64,000 nucleotides of DNA from Ferruginibacter sp. (GCA_030831945.1 JAURKC010000019.1:62001-126000); one strand, 5' to 3'; positions 1-9,936 are shown, numbered from the stretch's first letter. The notes: generated from the letters alone by a model not told the origin. A program made the numbers and translations.

Positions 1-493
1 TTTCATCCTTTGTTAAAAATCCGTCTTCAATTCCTTTCATTACCGGATGGTTTTTTTGTACAATCATTGCAGGAAAAGAATCGTATCCGTGACGAAGAAA
101 TTGTCCACCAATTAATTCTACTACTTCTTTTGAATTTCGAAAACACCAAGAGGCACAATGAATTGGAATAAAACCCTTTCCTTCTTTTACAAAACTTAAC
201 AAAGCTTTTTCTTGAGCAGCAGTTATAGAATCATAATTAGCATACAATACTAATCCATCATAAAGCTTCAGGTTTTTTTCATTTAAGTCATCCACGCGTG
301 TTGTATAGGTAATATTTATACCTGACTTAAAATATTCTTTCGCCATAATATCTACCAACTGGTCAGCATTATGATGAGTGCCAACATGACCTAAAAAAAG
401 AATTTCTACTCTCCTCGGATTTGATGAATAGTCATTAGCAGTCAACAAGAATGCTGCCATGCAGCAAAGCAATAATTTCGAAATAGATAGCAT
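1..493 (-). CDS. ThuA-like domain protein, 3' end cut by window edge
   Basis: The reverse strand is open from an ATG at 493 to the first base of the window, about 164 residues. The protein starts with a short hydrophobic signal-like segment (MLSISKLLLCCMAAFLL), followed by a ThuA/class I amidotransferase-like fold: RRVEILFLGHVGTHHNADQL, then a strand around LYDGLVLYANYD and the GKGFIPIHCASW segment typical of ThuA (trehalose-utilisation) domain proteins. In Bacteroidota these are usually secreted and associated with sugar metabolism; the exact reaction is not established. The C-terminal part lies outside the window, so any fused domain (for example cytochrome c or PQQ dehydrogenase) cannot be seen. 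Family call is fairly secure; substrate is unknown. Confidence 0.75.
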   Translation of the reverse strand, partial: MLSISKLLLCCMAAFLLTANDYSSNPRRVEILFLGHVGTHHNADQLVDIMAKEYFKSGINITYTTRVDDLNEKNLKLYDGLVLYANYDSITAAQEKALLSFVKEGKGFIPIHCASWCFRNSKEVVELIGGQFLRHGYDSFPAMIVQKNHPVMKGIEDGFLTKDE

Positions 494-550
494 AAACAAA
501 AGTTAAGTTTAGTAAAGTTGATAAAACGTAAACACATTTCAACAAAAAAT

Positions 551-1558
551 TTAAAAGAAGGGACAAGGAATTACTTCCTTTTTAAGAAGACTTCCCCAAG
601 GCTGATAACCGAAGGAAAACTCCATACTATTTTTATTGTAAGCTCCTGTTTTAATGGAGGAGGTATTGATGTCGTAACTAAATGCAGCTTGAACACCGTT
701 CCATTGCAAACCAATATAAGGTATCAAGGCGTCTTTAAGTCTTGCCCAACTACCCAATAATAATTTTTTACCACCACCATTTTCTATTAAATCAAAACTA
801 CCTACTGCTCCAAACAATACTTCACTTGCTCCCTGTTGCAAGCAAACAATACTACTAAAATGTAAGTTGGTACTTTCATTCATTGGAATGGTAGCACCAG
901 ATTGTATATTCCAGCGTATCGGTTCAATGAAAGTAGCGTCCAATAAATTTGATTTCGCTTGATTGGTGTTATAAGCAGCTAAACCAAAATATACTCGTCT
1001 GCCTTCCAAAGATTTTACATTTAACAACAAGCCTGCATTAAAAGAAGTGTAAGACATAGTGGAGGCTTTTGACATCTCAGGGGTAGCCATTCCTGTATTG
1101 AATCCACCTGATCCAAATTGACTTTCAAAAGTTAAATTGTATGGATTAATTCTTCTTTGATTATACTGTCCTTGAAACCCTGCACCTAATTCTACATTTC
1201 CTTCAGCATCTAATTCCATATTATAAGCCACTGAAAGAGCTGCTCTCTTTACTGAAAAAGCATCCATATTTGAATTGTCAGAACTAGCCAACAAACCGAT
1301 ACCTAACTTTCCGCTAGATGAACTTTCCAACAAAGCTTTTTCAAAAGAAACACCTAAAGATCTAAAAGGGTTTCCATCCTCGGCCCACTGACTTCTGGTG
1401 ATAGAGGAAAATCGATAGCTTCCTTCAAAATGTCCTGTCAGTGCGGGATTAATAGATAAAGGATTGGCAAAATATTGGGAATATAAATATTGCTGGCCAT
1501 AGCTAACATGGCCCTTTAAACAGATACAAAGAATCAATATGAATACATTCCTTTTCAT
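551..1558 (-). CDS. PorP/SprF family type IX secretion outer-membrane protein
   Basis: A 335-residue protein with a signal peptide (MKRNVFILILCICLKGHVSYGQ) followed by QQYLYSQYFANPLSINPALTG, the characteristic N-terminus of PorP/SprF proteins, and many amphipathic beta-strands. The frame is open further upstream to 1639, but the ATG at 1558 gives the signal peptide and sits 8 bp after the adhesin stop codon, so it is preferred. In Bacteroidota, PorP/SprF-like proteins sit in the outer membrane and are usually encoded directly downstream of a large protein bearing a type B (gliding-motility) C-terminal secretion signal, as here. Inference: it is the partner that exports or anchors the adhesin at 1567-6732. 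It is likely co-transcribed with it. Confidence 0.88.
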   Translation of the reverse strand: MKRNVFILILCICLKGHVSYGQQYLYSQYFANPLSINPALTGHFEGSYRFSSITRSQWAEDGNPFRSLGVSFEKALLESSSSGKLGIGLLASSDNSNMDAFSVKRAALSVAYNMELDAEGNVELGAGFQGQYNQRRINPYNLTFESQFGSGGFNTGMATPEMSKASTMSYTSFNAGLLLNVKSLEGRRVYFGLAAYNTNQAKSNLLDATFIEPIRWNIQSGATIPMNESTNLHFSSIVCLQQGASEVLFGAVGSFDLIENGGGKKLLLGSWARLKDALIPYIGLQWNGVQAAFSYDINTSSIKTGAYNKNSMEFSFGYQPWGSLLKKEVIPCPFF

Positions 1559-1566
1559 AATATAAT

Positions 1567-4500
1567 TTAGCGAATCAAAGTGGTCTTTCCTGTTTTGAGA
1601 ATATTTTTTCCATCTTGATCTATTGCTTCTACTACCCAAACATAGGTTTCAGAAATTTGTAGCTTACCATTATACGTTCCATTCCACCCAGCATTTTTAT
1701 CACTGGTTTGATATAATAATTGCCCCCAACGATTATAAACTCTAAAGTTTTTGAGCTCCTTAATTCCTGCTAATAACGGATTCAATTTATCATTAACCCC
1801 ATCCCCATCTGGAGAAAAACCAGAGGGAACAAAAACAGTATATTCATTAAACACTCTTACCTGAATGGAATCATTGGTAACGCAACCTGCTGCATTCGTA
1901 ATGCGAATAGTATACAATTGCTGACTCGTTAATGTAGTTGTTGGATTAGGAATAGTTGAACTGCTTAATCCTGTTGATGGACTCCATAAATAAATGTTTC
2001 CAATATCTCTTGCTTTCAATGAAAAAGGAATTTTTGATTTTGCATCTACGATACCATAATTAATCCCCTTTGTTGGCGCTTCGATAGCAAGCGTTTTTTT
2101 GACGGTGTCTGCCAATTGCGGACAATTAGAAGGTGTTGCAGCAAGAGTAACTGTATAATTTCCTATAAGCTTGTAAGCATATTGACCTTCTTTTAATGTT
2201 GCAATATCTCCGTTACCAAAATACCACTTCCATAATACGTTTCCTGAATTGGCAAAATTACTTGTATTGATAAACTTTATCGGCGTGTTTAAACACCTAT
2301 TATCAAAAGTAAAATTGGCAATAGGTTTTTCAATTAACTGAATCGTTTTTGTATTACTTGAATTATTTACACAACCAAATTGATTGGTCATCATAAATGA
2401 ATAAGTACCTCCTATTGTTGCTGAATAATTATTAGCAGTTGCTCCAGTAATGGGCAAACCATTATTTAACCATTGATAGGTATAACTATTGGAAGCATTT
2501 AAAAGCAGCGTACTTCCGTTACAAATAAAATTTTGTGGTGGAGGTAAAATAGAATCTATCGGCAAAGGATTAACAGTTACCACCAAAGAGGCTCTTGGAC
2601 TTTCGCATCCATAAATAGTTGTTTGTGTTACATAGAAAGTGTCTTTACCCGCCGATGAGGTAACAGGAGTTGGCCTTGCTATTGCTATTCCGCCTGCTGC
2701 TTGATGATACCAATTGATACTATTTGAATTAAGGGATATTGCCTGCAATGAACTTGATATATCATTTTGACAATAAGTAATATTACTAACCACTGGTTTA
2801 GCCGGTATTGGATACACGGTTATAGTGGCGGTTTTAGCACCAGTACAGCCATTCACATCCATTCCGTTTACAGTATAGGTAGTAGTTTGAATGGGTACAA
2901 AAGGAACTCCATTAACAACACCTCCACTCCAAAAATATACTGCCGCTCCAGATGCGGTAAGGGTAGCAGAAAAACCTGCACACAATGCTGCGCTGTCTGG
3001 AAGGGTAGCAATTGAAATAACAGGCAACAAATTAACGGTAACCAGTTTTGCAATACTCGGCGCGCTACTACATCCATTTAAAGTAGTTACTACCGTATAG
3101 CTACCAGAATCTGTAACAGTAATTTTTGGGCCAGTCGCTGAATTAATCGGCACCTCATTTTTAAACCACTGATTTCCACTTGCGTAACTGCTAGTAAATT
3201 CTACATTTCCTCCAATACAAAATGTGGTAAATCCTGAAGCTATAATAACTGGTGTTGTAGGAATTGGTTGCACTAAAACAGTCAATCTAAAATTATTTCC
3301 AACACAAGCCGCTGCTGATGGAGTAACTATATAAATTGCTGATTGAGATAAATTACTTGCACTAAATAAGCTGCCGCTAATTGTGGAAGCGTTAGTACCC
3401 GCTGCCTCTCCAGTAACCAGACTCGTTACCGTGGGATTACCCCAACTATAGGTTGTTCCTGTTGGTACAATATCTCCATTTAATCCATTGCTTGGATTAT
3501 AAATAAATGAACTGCCAGTACAAGTGTTGATGGTAACATTAGCAATTTCTGGAAGTGGTTTAATTGTAACCAATACGCTTTGAGAACAACCTAAAGAATT
3601 GGTATAAGTGATGGTGGATGATCCAGCTAAAATTCCTGTCACCAAACCTGTACTACTAACTGTAGCCGTTTCTAAACTGGAGCTGATCCATGGATTTAAA
3701 GTTGCCGCAGTGGGTGAACCAGTCAATTGGGTTTGAGAACCCTTACAAACTGATGGTACCCCTGTAATAGTAGGAAGCGCTTTCACCGTAATCACTACAT
3801 TTTGAGAACAACCAAAAGAACTAGTATAAGTAATTGTACTTGTTCCGGCAGAAACTCCTGTTAGCAAACCAGTATTACTGATCGTTGCTACCGCTGTATT
3901 ATCGCTAACCCATGGATTATTAGTAGCTGCGGCACCTGAGCCGGTTAATTGTATTTGAGATTCACTACATACAGATAGCACTCCTGAAATAGTAGGAATC
4001 GGATTCACCGTAATCACTGCGGTAGTAGCACAACCCACGGAATTGGTATAAGTAATGGTAGAAGTTCCTGCGGAAATTCCTGTTACCAAACCGGTATTAC
4101 TAACAATGGCTTTGGATGTACTAGAACTTATCCATGCATTGCTATTGGCAGGCGTTCCTGAACCGGTTAATTGGGTTTGAAATCCATTACAAACTGAAAG
4201 CAGTCCCGAAATGGAAGGAAATACATTTACAGTAAGGCCAACACTAGTAGTACAACCGTTTGAATTAGTATAGGTAATCGTTGTTGTCCCGGCTACAATG
4301 CCCGTTACTAATCCAGTATTACTAACCGTTGCTATTGCATTGTTAGAACTCGTCCAAGGGTTGCTAGTAGCGGCTGTGCCTGTCCCTGTTAATTGGGTTT
4401 GAAATCCACTACAAACAATGGTTGTACCAGAAATAATAGGAAGCGCATTTACAGTAACCACCGATGTGGTTGAACATCCTAGCGTATTGGAATAAGTAAT

Positions 4501-6732
4501 ATTAGTGGTGCCCGGTGAAATGCCAGTTACCAAACCTGTATTGCTAACAGTGGCTTTGGCAATGCTAGAGCTTACCCATGGGTTGTTATTTATAGGCGTA
4601 CCCGATCCAGTTAATTGTGTCTGAGATCCAACACAAACAGAGGTGGTACCCGAAATCGGCAATATAGTATTCACTACTCCAGTAACTTCTGTACTCTGAC
4701 AATTGGTAGTAGTACTCGTTATATATACTTTATAGTTACCTGCGGTAGCTGTTGAAAAACTGGCTACATCCCCTGGAGGAGTTGCTCCAGTTGGAACAGT
4801 CCAATTATACGTATAGCTTCCAGCAGGAGACGCAGTTGCATTTAGTGTAGCGGTGGCTCCAGTACAAAAACTAGTATTACCTAAAGAGACAGTTGGTAAT
4901 GGATTAACTGTTAGGGTAGCATTTTGTGTAGCCGAACATCCCAATCCATCTGTTCCAGTTACGGTATAGGTGGTAGTAGTGATAGGCGATTTATTGATGG
5001 AGGCGGTTGTTTCAGAACTATTCCATAAATAGGTAGTAGCTCCACTGGCTGTTAGGGTAGCAACGGATCCTACGCAAATAATTCCGTCATTATTTGTAGT
5101 ACCACTGTTATCAGTCTTAGCAATATTGATAACCGGTAGTGTGCTGACAGTAACGGTATAATTGACCGTACTGATACAATTAGTTGCATCCATTCCAACT
5201 ACAGAATAAATGGTAGTGATAGATGGATATTTTGTAATAGACGCAGTTGACTCTCCTGTAACCCATGAATAATTAGTTCCTCCACTCGCCGTTAAAGTAA
5301 CAGCACCTCCAATACAAAGCTTTGAATCATTAGGTGTACTTCCACTATTATCTGCTTCTGATATTACAATATTTGGTAGTGGCTTTACGATGATTGTTTT
5401 AGTCTTAGTAGCAGTACATCCGCTGGTGGCATCCGAAACAGTTACCGAATAGGTAGTGGTAGTGCCAGGAGATTTAGTAATAGTCGTAGTGGTTTCTGAA
5501 GTATTCCAAATCAAATTAGTTCCTGCAGCAGCTCCATTAACAGTTAAGGTAACAGCTGTCCCATTGCAAATCGTTGTGTCAGCAGGATTAGTTACAATTG
5601 AAAAATTTACAGGATCATTCACATTAATTGCAGACACACTAACTGTTCCATAAGCTCCTACCGAAGGGTCGGTTACCCTAACTTTGATATTTGCAGTAGA
5701 AACATTTTTCAATATAAAAGTAGCTCGCCCATTGTTATCCGTGGTAACCACATTAGTAGAAAATGTAGCGGTGCCAGAATCTAAGGATATATTAAGCGGT
5801 GTATTGATAATTGGATTATTATTTTGATCGGTCGCTAATAGGGAAATGGTGCTGGTAGGACTGATGCATTTATCAATATTATTACTAGAGCTAAGATTAA
5901 TAAAAGCAGTTCCTTGTTTAAATACTGTAGTATCACTTATTGGATCATACCTACTGTTCGCATAAGCTGAATAAATAAAATGATTTTCATTAACGCTCCC
6001 AGTTGCTGCAGTAAATCCAAAGAAGACGTCGGAATTAGAGAAATTACTAGATAAATTTAAATTAGGAATACTCAATGCTGTAGCGGTAGGTCTTGTAGCG
6101 GTGTTAGAAATTCTTACTTCTAATGTACCAGTAACGCCATTATAATCAATCCAAGAATATTTTAAATTACCATCTCGTAACGTTAACGAAGCACCTGTAT
6201 TTCCATCTAAAAGAGTTGAATTAACATTAGGAGGTCCATTTTGAAAAGGATATCCATTACCTGTATTATGCAAAAACCCATTATAATCTAAAGCAATATG
6301 ATCATTATTTTCATTTTGATTTGGCCAAGTGTCATATTCGATCGCCAAGGACTTGCCCGAAAGAAATTCATAACCAACTCCACCCCCAGAACTACCCGCT
6401 GTATTTGATGCTTGTTGTATGCAAAATGTAAGGCCATCTGCACCCACATTGGTTATTTTAAAAGAAAAGAAAAAACTAAATGAAAAGTCAGCTTTCAATG
6501 CTACTTTCTGTTTCCAGAATGCACTTCCTTTTTGTTCGTTAATATTAGGTGTCAACCTCATTACATTGGGACTAATAAAAACCGCATCATTATTTAGTTG
6601 CCATCCATTTTGATAAGTAGGAGAAAAATCAGGACAGTAAATAGAAATCCCTGATTTTTGAGCCGCTAGTTGTTTAGGCTGACAGATAAAAACCAAAACA
6701 AAAAGAATAAATATTTTAACAAGATATTTCAT
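1567..6732 (-). CDS. giant secreted adhesin with lectin, Ig-like, PKD and gliding-motility C-terminal domains
   Basis: About 1721 residues from the preferred ATG at 6732 (a second ATG lies 9 bp upstream). Domains in order: signal peptide; L-type lectin-like domain about residues 28-260 (AIEYDTW, HIALDYNG); an invasin-like Big_1 domain about 295-375; several 85-90-residue repeats containing LTASG and TTYTVTG; five 74-residue Big_2-like repeats at about 695-1065 (TVSNTGLVTG then TSTITYTN); further Ig-like repeats; a PKD domain about 1470-1560 (WKWYFGNGD); and a CHU_C/gliding-motility C-terminal domain in the last 90 residues (FVPSGFSPDGDGVNDKL, FRVYNRWGQLLYQ). The C-terminal domain is a type IX secretion signal in this phylum. 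Likely a surface adhesin binding glycans; ligand unknown. Followed after 8 bp by its PorP/SprF partner. Confidence 0.88.
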   Translation of the reverse strand: MKYLVKIFILFVLVFICQPKQLAAQKSGISIYCPDFSPTYQNGWQLNNDAVFISPNVMRLTPNINEQKGSAFWKQKVALKADFSFSFFFSFKITNVGADGLTFCIQQASNTAGSSGGGVGYEFLSGKSLAIEYDTWPNQNENNDHIALDYNGFLHNTGNGYPFQNGPPNVNSTLLDGNTGASLTLRDGNLKYSWIDYNGVTGTLEVRISNTATRPTATALSIPNLNLSSNFSNSDVFFGFTAATGSVNENHFIYSAYANSRYDPISDTTVFKQGTAFINLSSSNNIDKCISPTSTISLLATDQNNNPIINTPLNISLDSGTATFSTNVVTTDNNGRATFILKNVSTANIKVRVTDPSVGAYGTVSVSAINVNDPVNFSIVTNPADTTICNGTAVTLTVNGAAAGTNLIWNTSETTTTITKSPGTTTTYSVTVSDATSGCTATKTKTIIVKPLPNIVISEADNSGSTPNDSKLCIGGAVTLTASGGTNYSWVTGESTASITKYPSITTIYSVVGMDATNCISTVNYTVTVSTLPVINIAKTDNSGTTNNDGIICVGSVATLTASGATTYLWNSSETTASINKSPITTTTYTVTGTDGLGCSATQNATLTVNPLPTVSLGNTSFCTGATATLNATASPAGSYTYNWTVPTGATPPGDVASFSTATAGNYKVYITSTTTNCQSTEVTGVVNTILPISGTTSVCVGSQTQLTGSGTPINNNPWVSSSIAKATVSNTGLVTGISPGTTNITYSNTLGCSTTSVVTVNALPIISGTTIVCSGFQTQLTGTGTAATSNPWTSSNNAIATVSNTGLVTGIVAGTTTITYTNSNGCTTSVGLTVNVFPSISGLLSVCNGFQTQLTGSGTPANSNAWISSSTSKAIVSNTGLVTGISAGTSTITYTNSVGCATTAVITVNPIPTISGVLSVCSESQIQLTGSGAAATNNPWVSDNTAVATISNTGLLTGVSAGTSTITYTSSFGCSQNVVITVKALPTITGVPSVCKGSQTQLTGSPTAATLNPWISSSLETATVSSTGLVTGILAGSSTITYTNSLGCSQSVLVTIKPLPEIANVTINTCTGSSFIYNPSNGLNGDIVPTGTTYSWGNPTVTSLVTGEAAGTNASTISGSLFSASNLSQSAIYIVTPSAAACVGNNFRLTVLVQPIPTTPVIIASGFTTFCIGGNVEFTSSYASGNQWFKNEVPINSATGPKITVTDSGSYTVVTTLNGCSSAPSIAKLVTVNLLPVISIATLPDSAALCAGFSATLTASGAAVYFWSGGVVNGVPFVPIQTTTYTVNGMDVNGCTGAKTATITVYPIPAKPVVSNITYCQNDISSSLQAISLNSNSINWYHQAAGGIAIARPTPVTSSAGKDTFYVTQTTIYGCESPRASLVVTVNPLPIDSILPPPQNFICNGSTLLLNASNSYTYQWLNNGLPITGATANNYSATIGGTYSFMMTNQFGCVNNSSNTKTIQLIEKPIANFTFDNRCLNTPIKFINTSNFANSGNVLWKWYFGNGDIATLKEGQYAYKLIGNYTVTLAATPSNCPQLADTVKKTLAIEAPTKGINYGIVDAKSKIPFSLKARDIGNIYLWSPSTGLSSSTIPNPTTTLTSQQLYTIRITNAAGCVTNDSIQVRVFNEYTVFVPSGFSPDGDGVNDKLNPLLAGIKELKNFRVYNRWGQLLYQTSDKNAGWNGTYNGKLQISETYVWVVEAIDQDGKNILKTGKTTLIR
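3547..4656 (-). repeat. five tandem 222-bp coding repeats (Big_2-like units)
   Basis: Inside the adhesin gene the landmark that encodes QLTG recurs at 4611, 4389, 4167, 3945 and 3723, exactly 222 bp apart each time (74 codons). Each unit encodes a cysteine, QTQLTGSG, a Trp near N-x-W, TVSNTGLVTG and STITYTNS-x-GC. The fixed period without any indel points to recent duplication or recombinational homogenisation; the nucleotide sequences have already diverged at many positions. Confidence 0.9.
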
Positions 6733-6837
6733 TAGGAACATTGACTATTTCATTTCGTATTATTCAAAAAGAATTTCATTTTAGTTAAAAATCAATTGGT
6801 TACGAATTGAAATAAAATAATTGGCTTGTATTATTAT

Positions 6838-6845
6838 CAAATATA
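6838..6845 (-). promoter_or_regulatory. candidate -7 promoter box for adhesin/PorP operon
   Basis: On the minus strand this reads TATATTTG, a match to the Bacteroidota primary-sigma -7 consensus TAnnTTTG. It lies about 105 bp upstream of the adhesin start. No convincing TTTG -33 element was seen, so confidence is low. Confidence 0.3.
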
Positions 6846-6907
6846 CCAATTTTATTAATTGCTAAACTCAACCTGAACTTAGGAAATCGCCTCTTTGGTG
6901 AAAAATA

Positions 6908-7390
6908 TCAACTTCGAAAAAAAGAAGCTACGTCTATCTCAAAATAAACCGCCGTGCTAATTGGATTGGAATAATAGGGTGGTATTTCATAAAACCCTGC
7001 CTGATGATATAAATGGATGGCAGGGCTCATATAATTAAGCGTATCTAATTTTACCTTTTCATAATTACAATCTCTTGCTAATAATAAGGCCCTTTGCAAT
7101 AAAGTTTTTCCAACACCTTTATTTTGATATTCAGGAGCTACATACATCCTTTTTAATTCCCCTTCTCTTTCATTAATTCTTCGAATAGCCACACAGCCAA
7201 ACGCCAATTCATGGTCTCTTACTAATATAATTCCTCCATGCGGTGGCGAATACATTGTTTGCAAGTCAGACAACTCCTCCTCAAAATGTTGGAAATCCAA
7301 ATTAATATTGATGGCCGCAGCATAAGCCCTAAACATTTCCTGCGCAGCTGCATAATCATTTGCGGTATTGGCAAGAATAAAACTACTCAT
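6908..7390 (-). CDS. GNAT family N-acetyltransferase
   Basis: A 160-residue single-domain GNAT protein. The acetyl-CoA binding motif A is clear: ELKRMYVAPEYQNKGVGKTL contains the Q-x-x-G-x-G pyrophosphate loop; the C-terminal part (LDTLNYMSPAIHLYHQAGF) matches motif B. The substrate cannot be told from sequence. Its start overlaps the end of the EamA transporter gene by 8 bp, so the two are almost certainly translated from one mRNA. Regulation probably comes from upstream of the operon at about 9430. Confidence 0.85.
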   Translation of the reverse strand: MSSFILANTANDYAAAQEMFRAYAAAININLDFQHFEEELSDLQTMYSPPHGGIILVRDHELAFGCVAIRRINEREGELKRMYVAPEYQNKGVGKTLLQRALLLARDCNYEKVKLDTLNYMSPAIHLYHQAGFYEIPPYYSNPISTAVYFEIDVASFFRS

Positions 7391-8276
7391 GTTTACGTTT
7401 TTTATTGGAAAGATATACCCCTGTAAAAATGAATGCCCCAGCGATCACTTTGTACCATTCTAAACTTTCATTTAAAAAAATCATCGCAATAATTGCTGCA
7501 AATATTGGTTGCAAATAGATATAGGCTCCAGTAATGGATGCTCCTAAAATTTTAATCCCATATAAATTAAATAGATAGGCTAAAAACGTTCCGCCCAATA
7601 CGATCAATCCCAAACAACCATATTCCATCCATCCAAAATCAGTCCAGTTAATGGCAGTAAATTCATTCCATCCAAAAGGCAGCACACCAAAAAAACCAAT
7701 CGTAAAAATCATTCTGGTTACTTGAATGGGATTGTATTTCAACATCAACGGTTTTACCATAATAAAATAAATGGTATAGGATAATGCATTAATCAATATT
7801 AAGGTATCGCCCAATATTACATTATCACCAGTACCAGAATTTTTTCCCATAGAAATCAATATTACTGCACCGCAAACACCAAGCCCCAATCCAACAATTT
7901 GAATAGGGGAAATTCGTTCCTTTAAAAAAATAGCAGCAAAAACGGTGATAAAAATTGGTGCAGACAATATCAATAATACAGCATGAATAGAGTAGGTGAG
8001 TGAAAGCCCTTTTAAAAAAAGCATCTGATTAATAGCGATGCCCGTGAGTGCACATATAATAAATCTTGGAAGGTCTGCACGATCAATAGTGCTTTTTACT
8101 GGCTTCGCTAAATATAGCATCCAAAATAAAATGGTCGATACCGCCACCCGAATCAAATTAATACCAAAACTTTGTACAAAATGATTCGTAGTCAAGTATT
8201 TAACTGCACTCAGATTAATAGAGAAGAAAATGTTGGCACTTAGTAAACCTAAATGCGCTTTCGTTTTTAATTGCAC
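7383..8276 (-). CDS. EamA/DMT family transporter
   Basis: A 297-residue integral membrane protein with about ten hydrophobic helices in two homologous five-helix halves, typical of drug/metabolite transporters of the EamA type. The first half begins HLGLLSANIFFSINLSAVKY; the second half contains GDTLILINALSYTIYFIMVK and later GASITGAYIYLQPIFAAIIA, a characteristic EamA C-terminal segment. Probably an inner-membrane exporter of small metabolites; substrate unknown. It overlaps the GNAT gene downstream by 8 bp and follows the glycosyltransferase gene by 29 bp, so a three-gene operon is likely. Confidence 0.88.
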   Translation of the reverse strand: MQLKTKAHLGLLSANIFFSINLSAVKYLTTNHFVQSFGINLIRVAVSTILFWMLYLAKPVKSTIDRADLPRFIICALTGIAINQMLFLKGLSLTYSIHAVLLILSAPIFITVFAAIFLKERISPIQIVGLGLGVCGAVILISMGKNSGTGDNVILGDTLILINALSYTIYFIMVKPLMLKYNPIQVTRMIFTIGFFGVLPFGWNEFTAINWTDFGWMEYGCLGLIVLGGTFLAYLFNLYGIKILGASITGAYIYLQPIFAAIIAMIFLNESLEWYKVIAGAFIFTGVYLSNKKRKHE

Positions 8277-8305
8277 ATCAATATTTGTACTGTAAAGTTG
8301 CGACT

Positions 8306-9427
8306 TTAAACTGATTGCACAAATTGATTTACCCTTTTTTTATATTGATCCATATCAAAGTTCGGAATTTCAAAATTAAAATCAGCGGCTACCCTTAACG
8401 AATGAGATAAAATAAAATTATGCTGAGCAGCCGAATAAAAAATATTATTATTCATTAAATGATGAGCAAGATACAATTGCTCTGTTTGTCCTGGCGTTGG
8501 CACTAGGATTGCTTTTTTTCTAACTTTAATTAAATCCATAATAGTAGTATACCCACTTCTGCAAATGACTAGGTCCGATTGCTGAATGGCTTCATTTAAT
8601 TGCGCTGCGGTAAGATGATTTTCAATAGTTAATAAAGAAGAGGTGGTAGCGTCTTGTCTTTTCTTTTTTTCATTTTCGAAATCTTGAGGAAGTCCCCTCA
8701 CCAGCATTACCTTACCATCAAAATTTTTTAACTGTGACAATAATAATTTTTCAAAAATAGTTCGCTGTGGCTCTGGTCCTGATAAAAGTAACAACAAATC
8801 ATATTTCTTTACTGAATCAGTAATCAATGAAAATCTTGATAAACAACCTACATATTGAATGTTCTTTGGCACCATGCTTGGATGAGAAAGTTCGCCTGCA
8901 ATATTTTCCTTTCCCTCAAAATCAGGAACCCAACAATGGGTATATTTTTTTATTATCCAGCCATGAATTTTTTGTAGTATTTTTTCGGAAAATCGGTCTC
9001 CTGTTTTGATAAGCAACTGGTGCGTAATATAAATAGAAGGAATAGTAGAGTGAAACAATCCAAACCGATTATCAGCAATTACTGCATGAATAGAAAATTG
9101 ATTCACTGTTTTTTTTAGCCAGCGATGTTCTTGAAAGCTACGTAGCAATATGCGAGGTAACTGAAGCGCCATTTTAATTGGAAGCCAAAACTTTTGCCGA
9201 CTATAGCGAATTCGATAGCCTTTTAATGGAAGAAACTTGCATTGTGGAAACTCATTTTCTAATAAAAATCTGGTGCCTTTTTCGGCAGCAATATATACCT
9301 GGCAATTATTTTCTAAGAGGGAATGAATAATGGGGATGCAACGGGTAGCATGTCCTAATCCCCAGTCGAGAGGAACGACTAAAATGTTATTTTTTTTTAA
9401 AAAATGGCTATCTTGCTTATCATTCAT
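8306..9427 (-). CDS. glycosyltransferase family protein (MurG/GT28-like GT-B fold)
   Basis: A 373-residue protein with the N-terminal nucleotide-sugar transferase signature PLDWGLGHATRCIPII and a C-terminal half with VICRSGYTTIMDLI and PTPGQTEQLYLAHHL, the acceptor/donor motifs of MurG-like GT-B enzymes. No signal peptide or membrane helix, so it likely works on the cytoplasmic side of the membrane. Sugar and acceptor are unknown. It is the first gene of the minus-strand run ending with the GNAT gene. The start ATG at 9427 is the only one giving the complete N-terminal domain. Confidence 0.8.
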   Translation of the reverse strand: MNDKQDSHFLKKNNILVVPLDWGLGHATRCIPIIHSLLENNCQVYIAAEKGTRFLLENEFPQCKFLPLKGYRIRYSRQKFWLPIKMALQLPRILLRSFQEHRWLKKTVNQFSIHAVIADNRFGLFHSTIPSIYITHQLLIKTGDRFSEKILQKIHGWIIKKYTHCWVPDFEGKENIAGELSHPSMVPKNIQYVGCLSRFSLITDSVKKYDLLLLLSGPEPQRTIFEKLLLSQLKNFDGKVMLVRGLPQDFENEKKKRQDATTSSLLTIENHLTAAQLNEAIQQSDLVICRSGYTTIMDLIKVRKKAILVPTPGQTEQLYLAHHLMNNNIFYSAAQHNFILSHSLRVAADFNFEIPNFDMDQYKKRVNQFVQSV

Positions 9428-9481
9428 GCTACTAATACAATAAATATTGGTGAAAATAGTTTAATTTGATAAATTAGGAAT

Positions 9482-9610
9482 ATGAAACATTATTGTAGCG
9501 TTGCATTTTTTGGGATTCTGATGGTTTCGGTTTTGATGTCCTCCTGCTTTCTTGTAAAGAAAAATAGCCGGTGCGGCTGTCCAGCTAAAAAAGGATTTGT
9601 AGGATACTAG
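9482..9610 (+). CDS. small putative lipoprotein, 42 aa
   Basis: A short plus-strand ORF encoding a hydrophobic signal segment ending in a lipobox-like LMSSC, then a tiny cysteine-rich tail (SRCGCPAKKGFVGY). This layout, signal peptide plus about 20 residues with CPxxK, is seen in small Bacteroidota lipoproteins, but I cannot name a family. It reads divergently from the glycosyltransferase gene and precedes the hypothetical ORF at 9643. The lipobox and coding-like composition support it; length makes it uncertain. Confidence 0.5.
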   Translation: MKHYCSVAFFGILMVSVLMSSCFLVKKNSRCGCPAKKGFVGY

Positions 9611-9642
9611 ATGTAAAATAACAGTAGTTAAAAAATATTTTC

Positions 9643-9891
9643 ATGAACAAAACAAATAGAGATTTATTGGTATTGTTTAAACAAGAATTACTAAGCCCCC
9701 AAGCAATAGAAGAAACGGTGGACTGGCTTCATGAAATACTTCAAACTACCGAGCGACTTAATAATCTAGTAATTGCTCATGAAATCTTGGACCTTAATAA
9801 ATACAAAGTAATTCATAACCCGCTTACGCTTCGCAATACCCTTCGCAAAGCACCATTAAAGCCATTCATATTTTTGAATTGCAAAAATTAA
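9643..9891 (+). CDS. hypothetical protein, 82 aa
   Basis: An ATG-started ORF, 32 bp after the small lipoprotein, with a charged, probably helical N-terminal two thirds (LVLFKQELLSPQAIEETVDW) and no signal peptide or membrane helix. It converges on the BNR-repeat gene. I do not recognise a family and cannot exclude a chance ORF; absence of any competing ORF on the other strand is the main support. Confidence 0.35.
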   Translation: MNKTNRDLLVLFKQELLSPQAIEETVDWLHEILQTTERLNNLVIAHEILDLNKYKVIHNPLTLRNTLRKAPLKPFIFLNCKN

Positions 9892-9936
9892 TGCACTTCT
9901 TTAAAAGTGAAACTACTTTTTTACTGATTTTTTTTA

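Noticed and set aside
3547..4656. CRISPR-like periodic repeats
   Set aside because: The 222-bp period is in frame with a coding sequence and encodes Ig-like domains; there are no short repeats with unique spacers.
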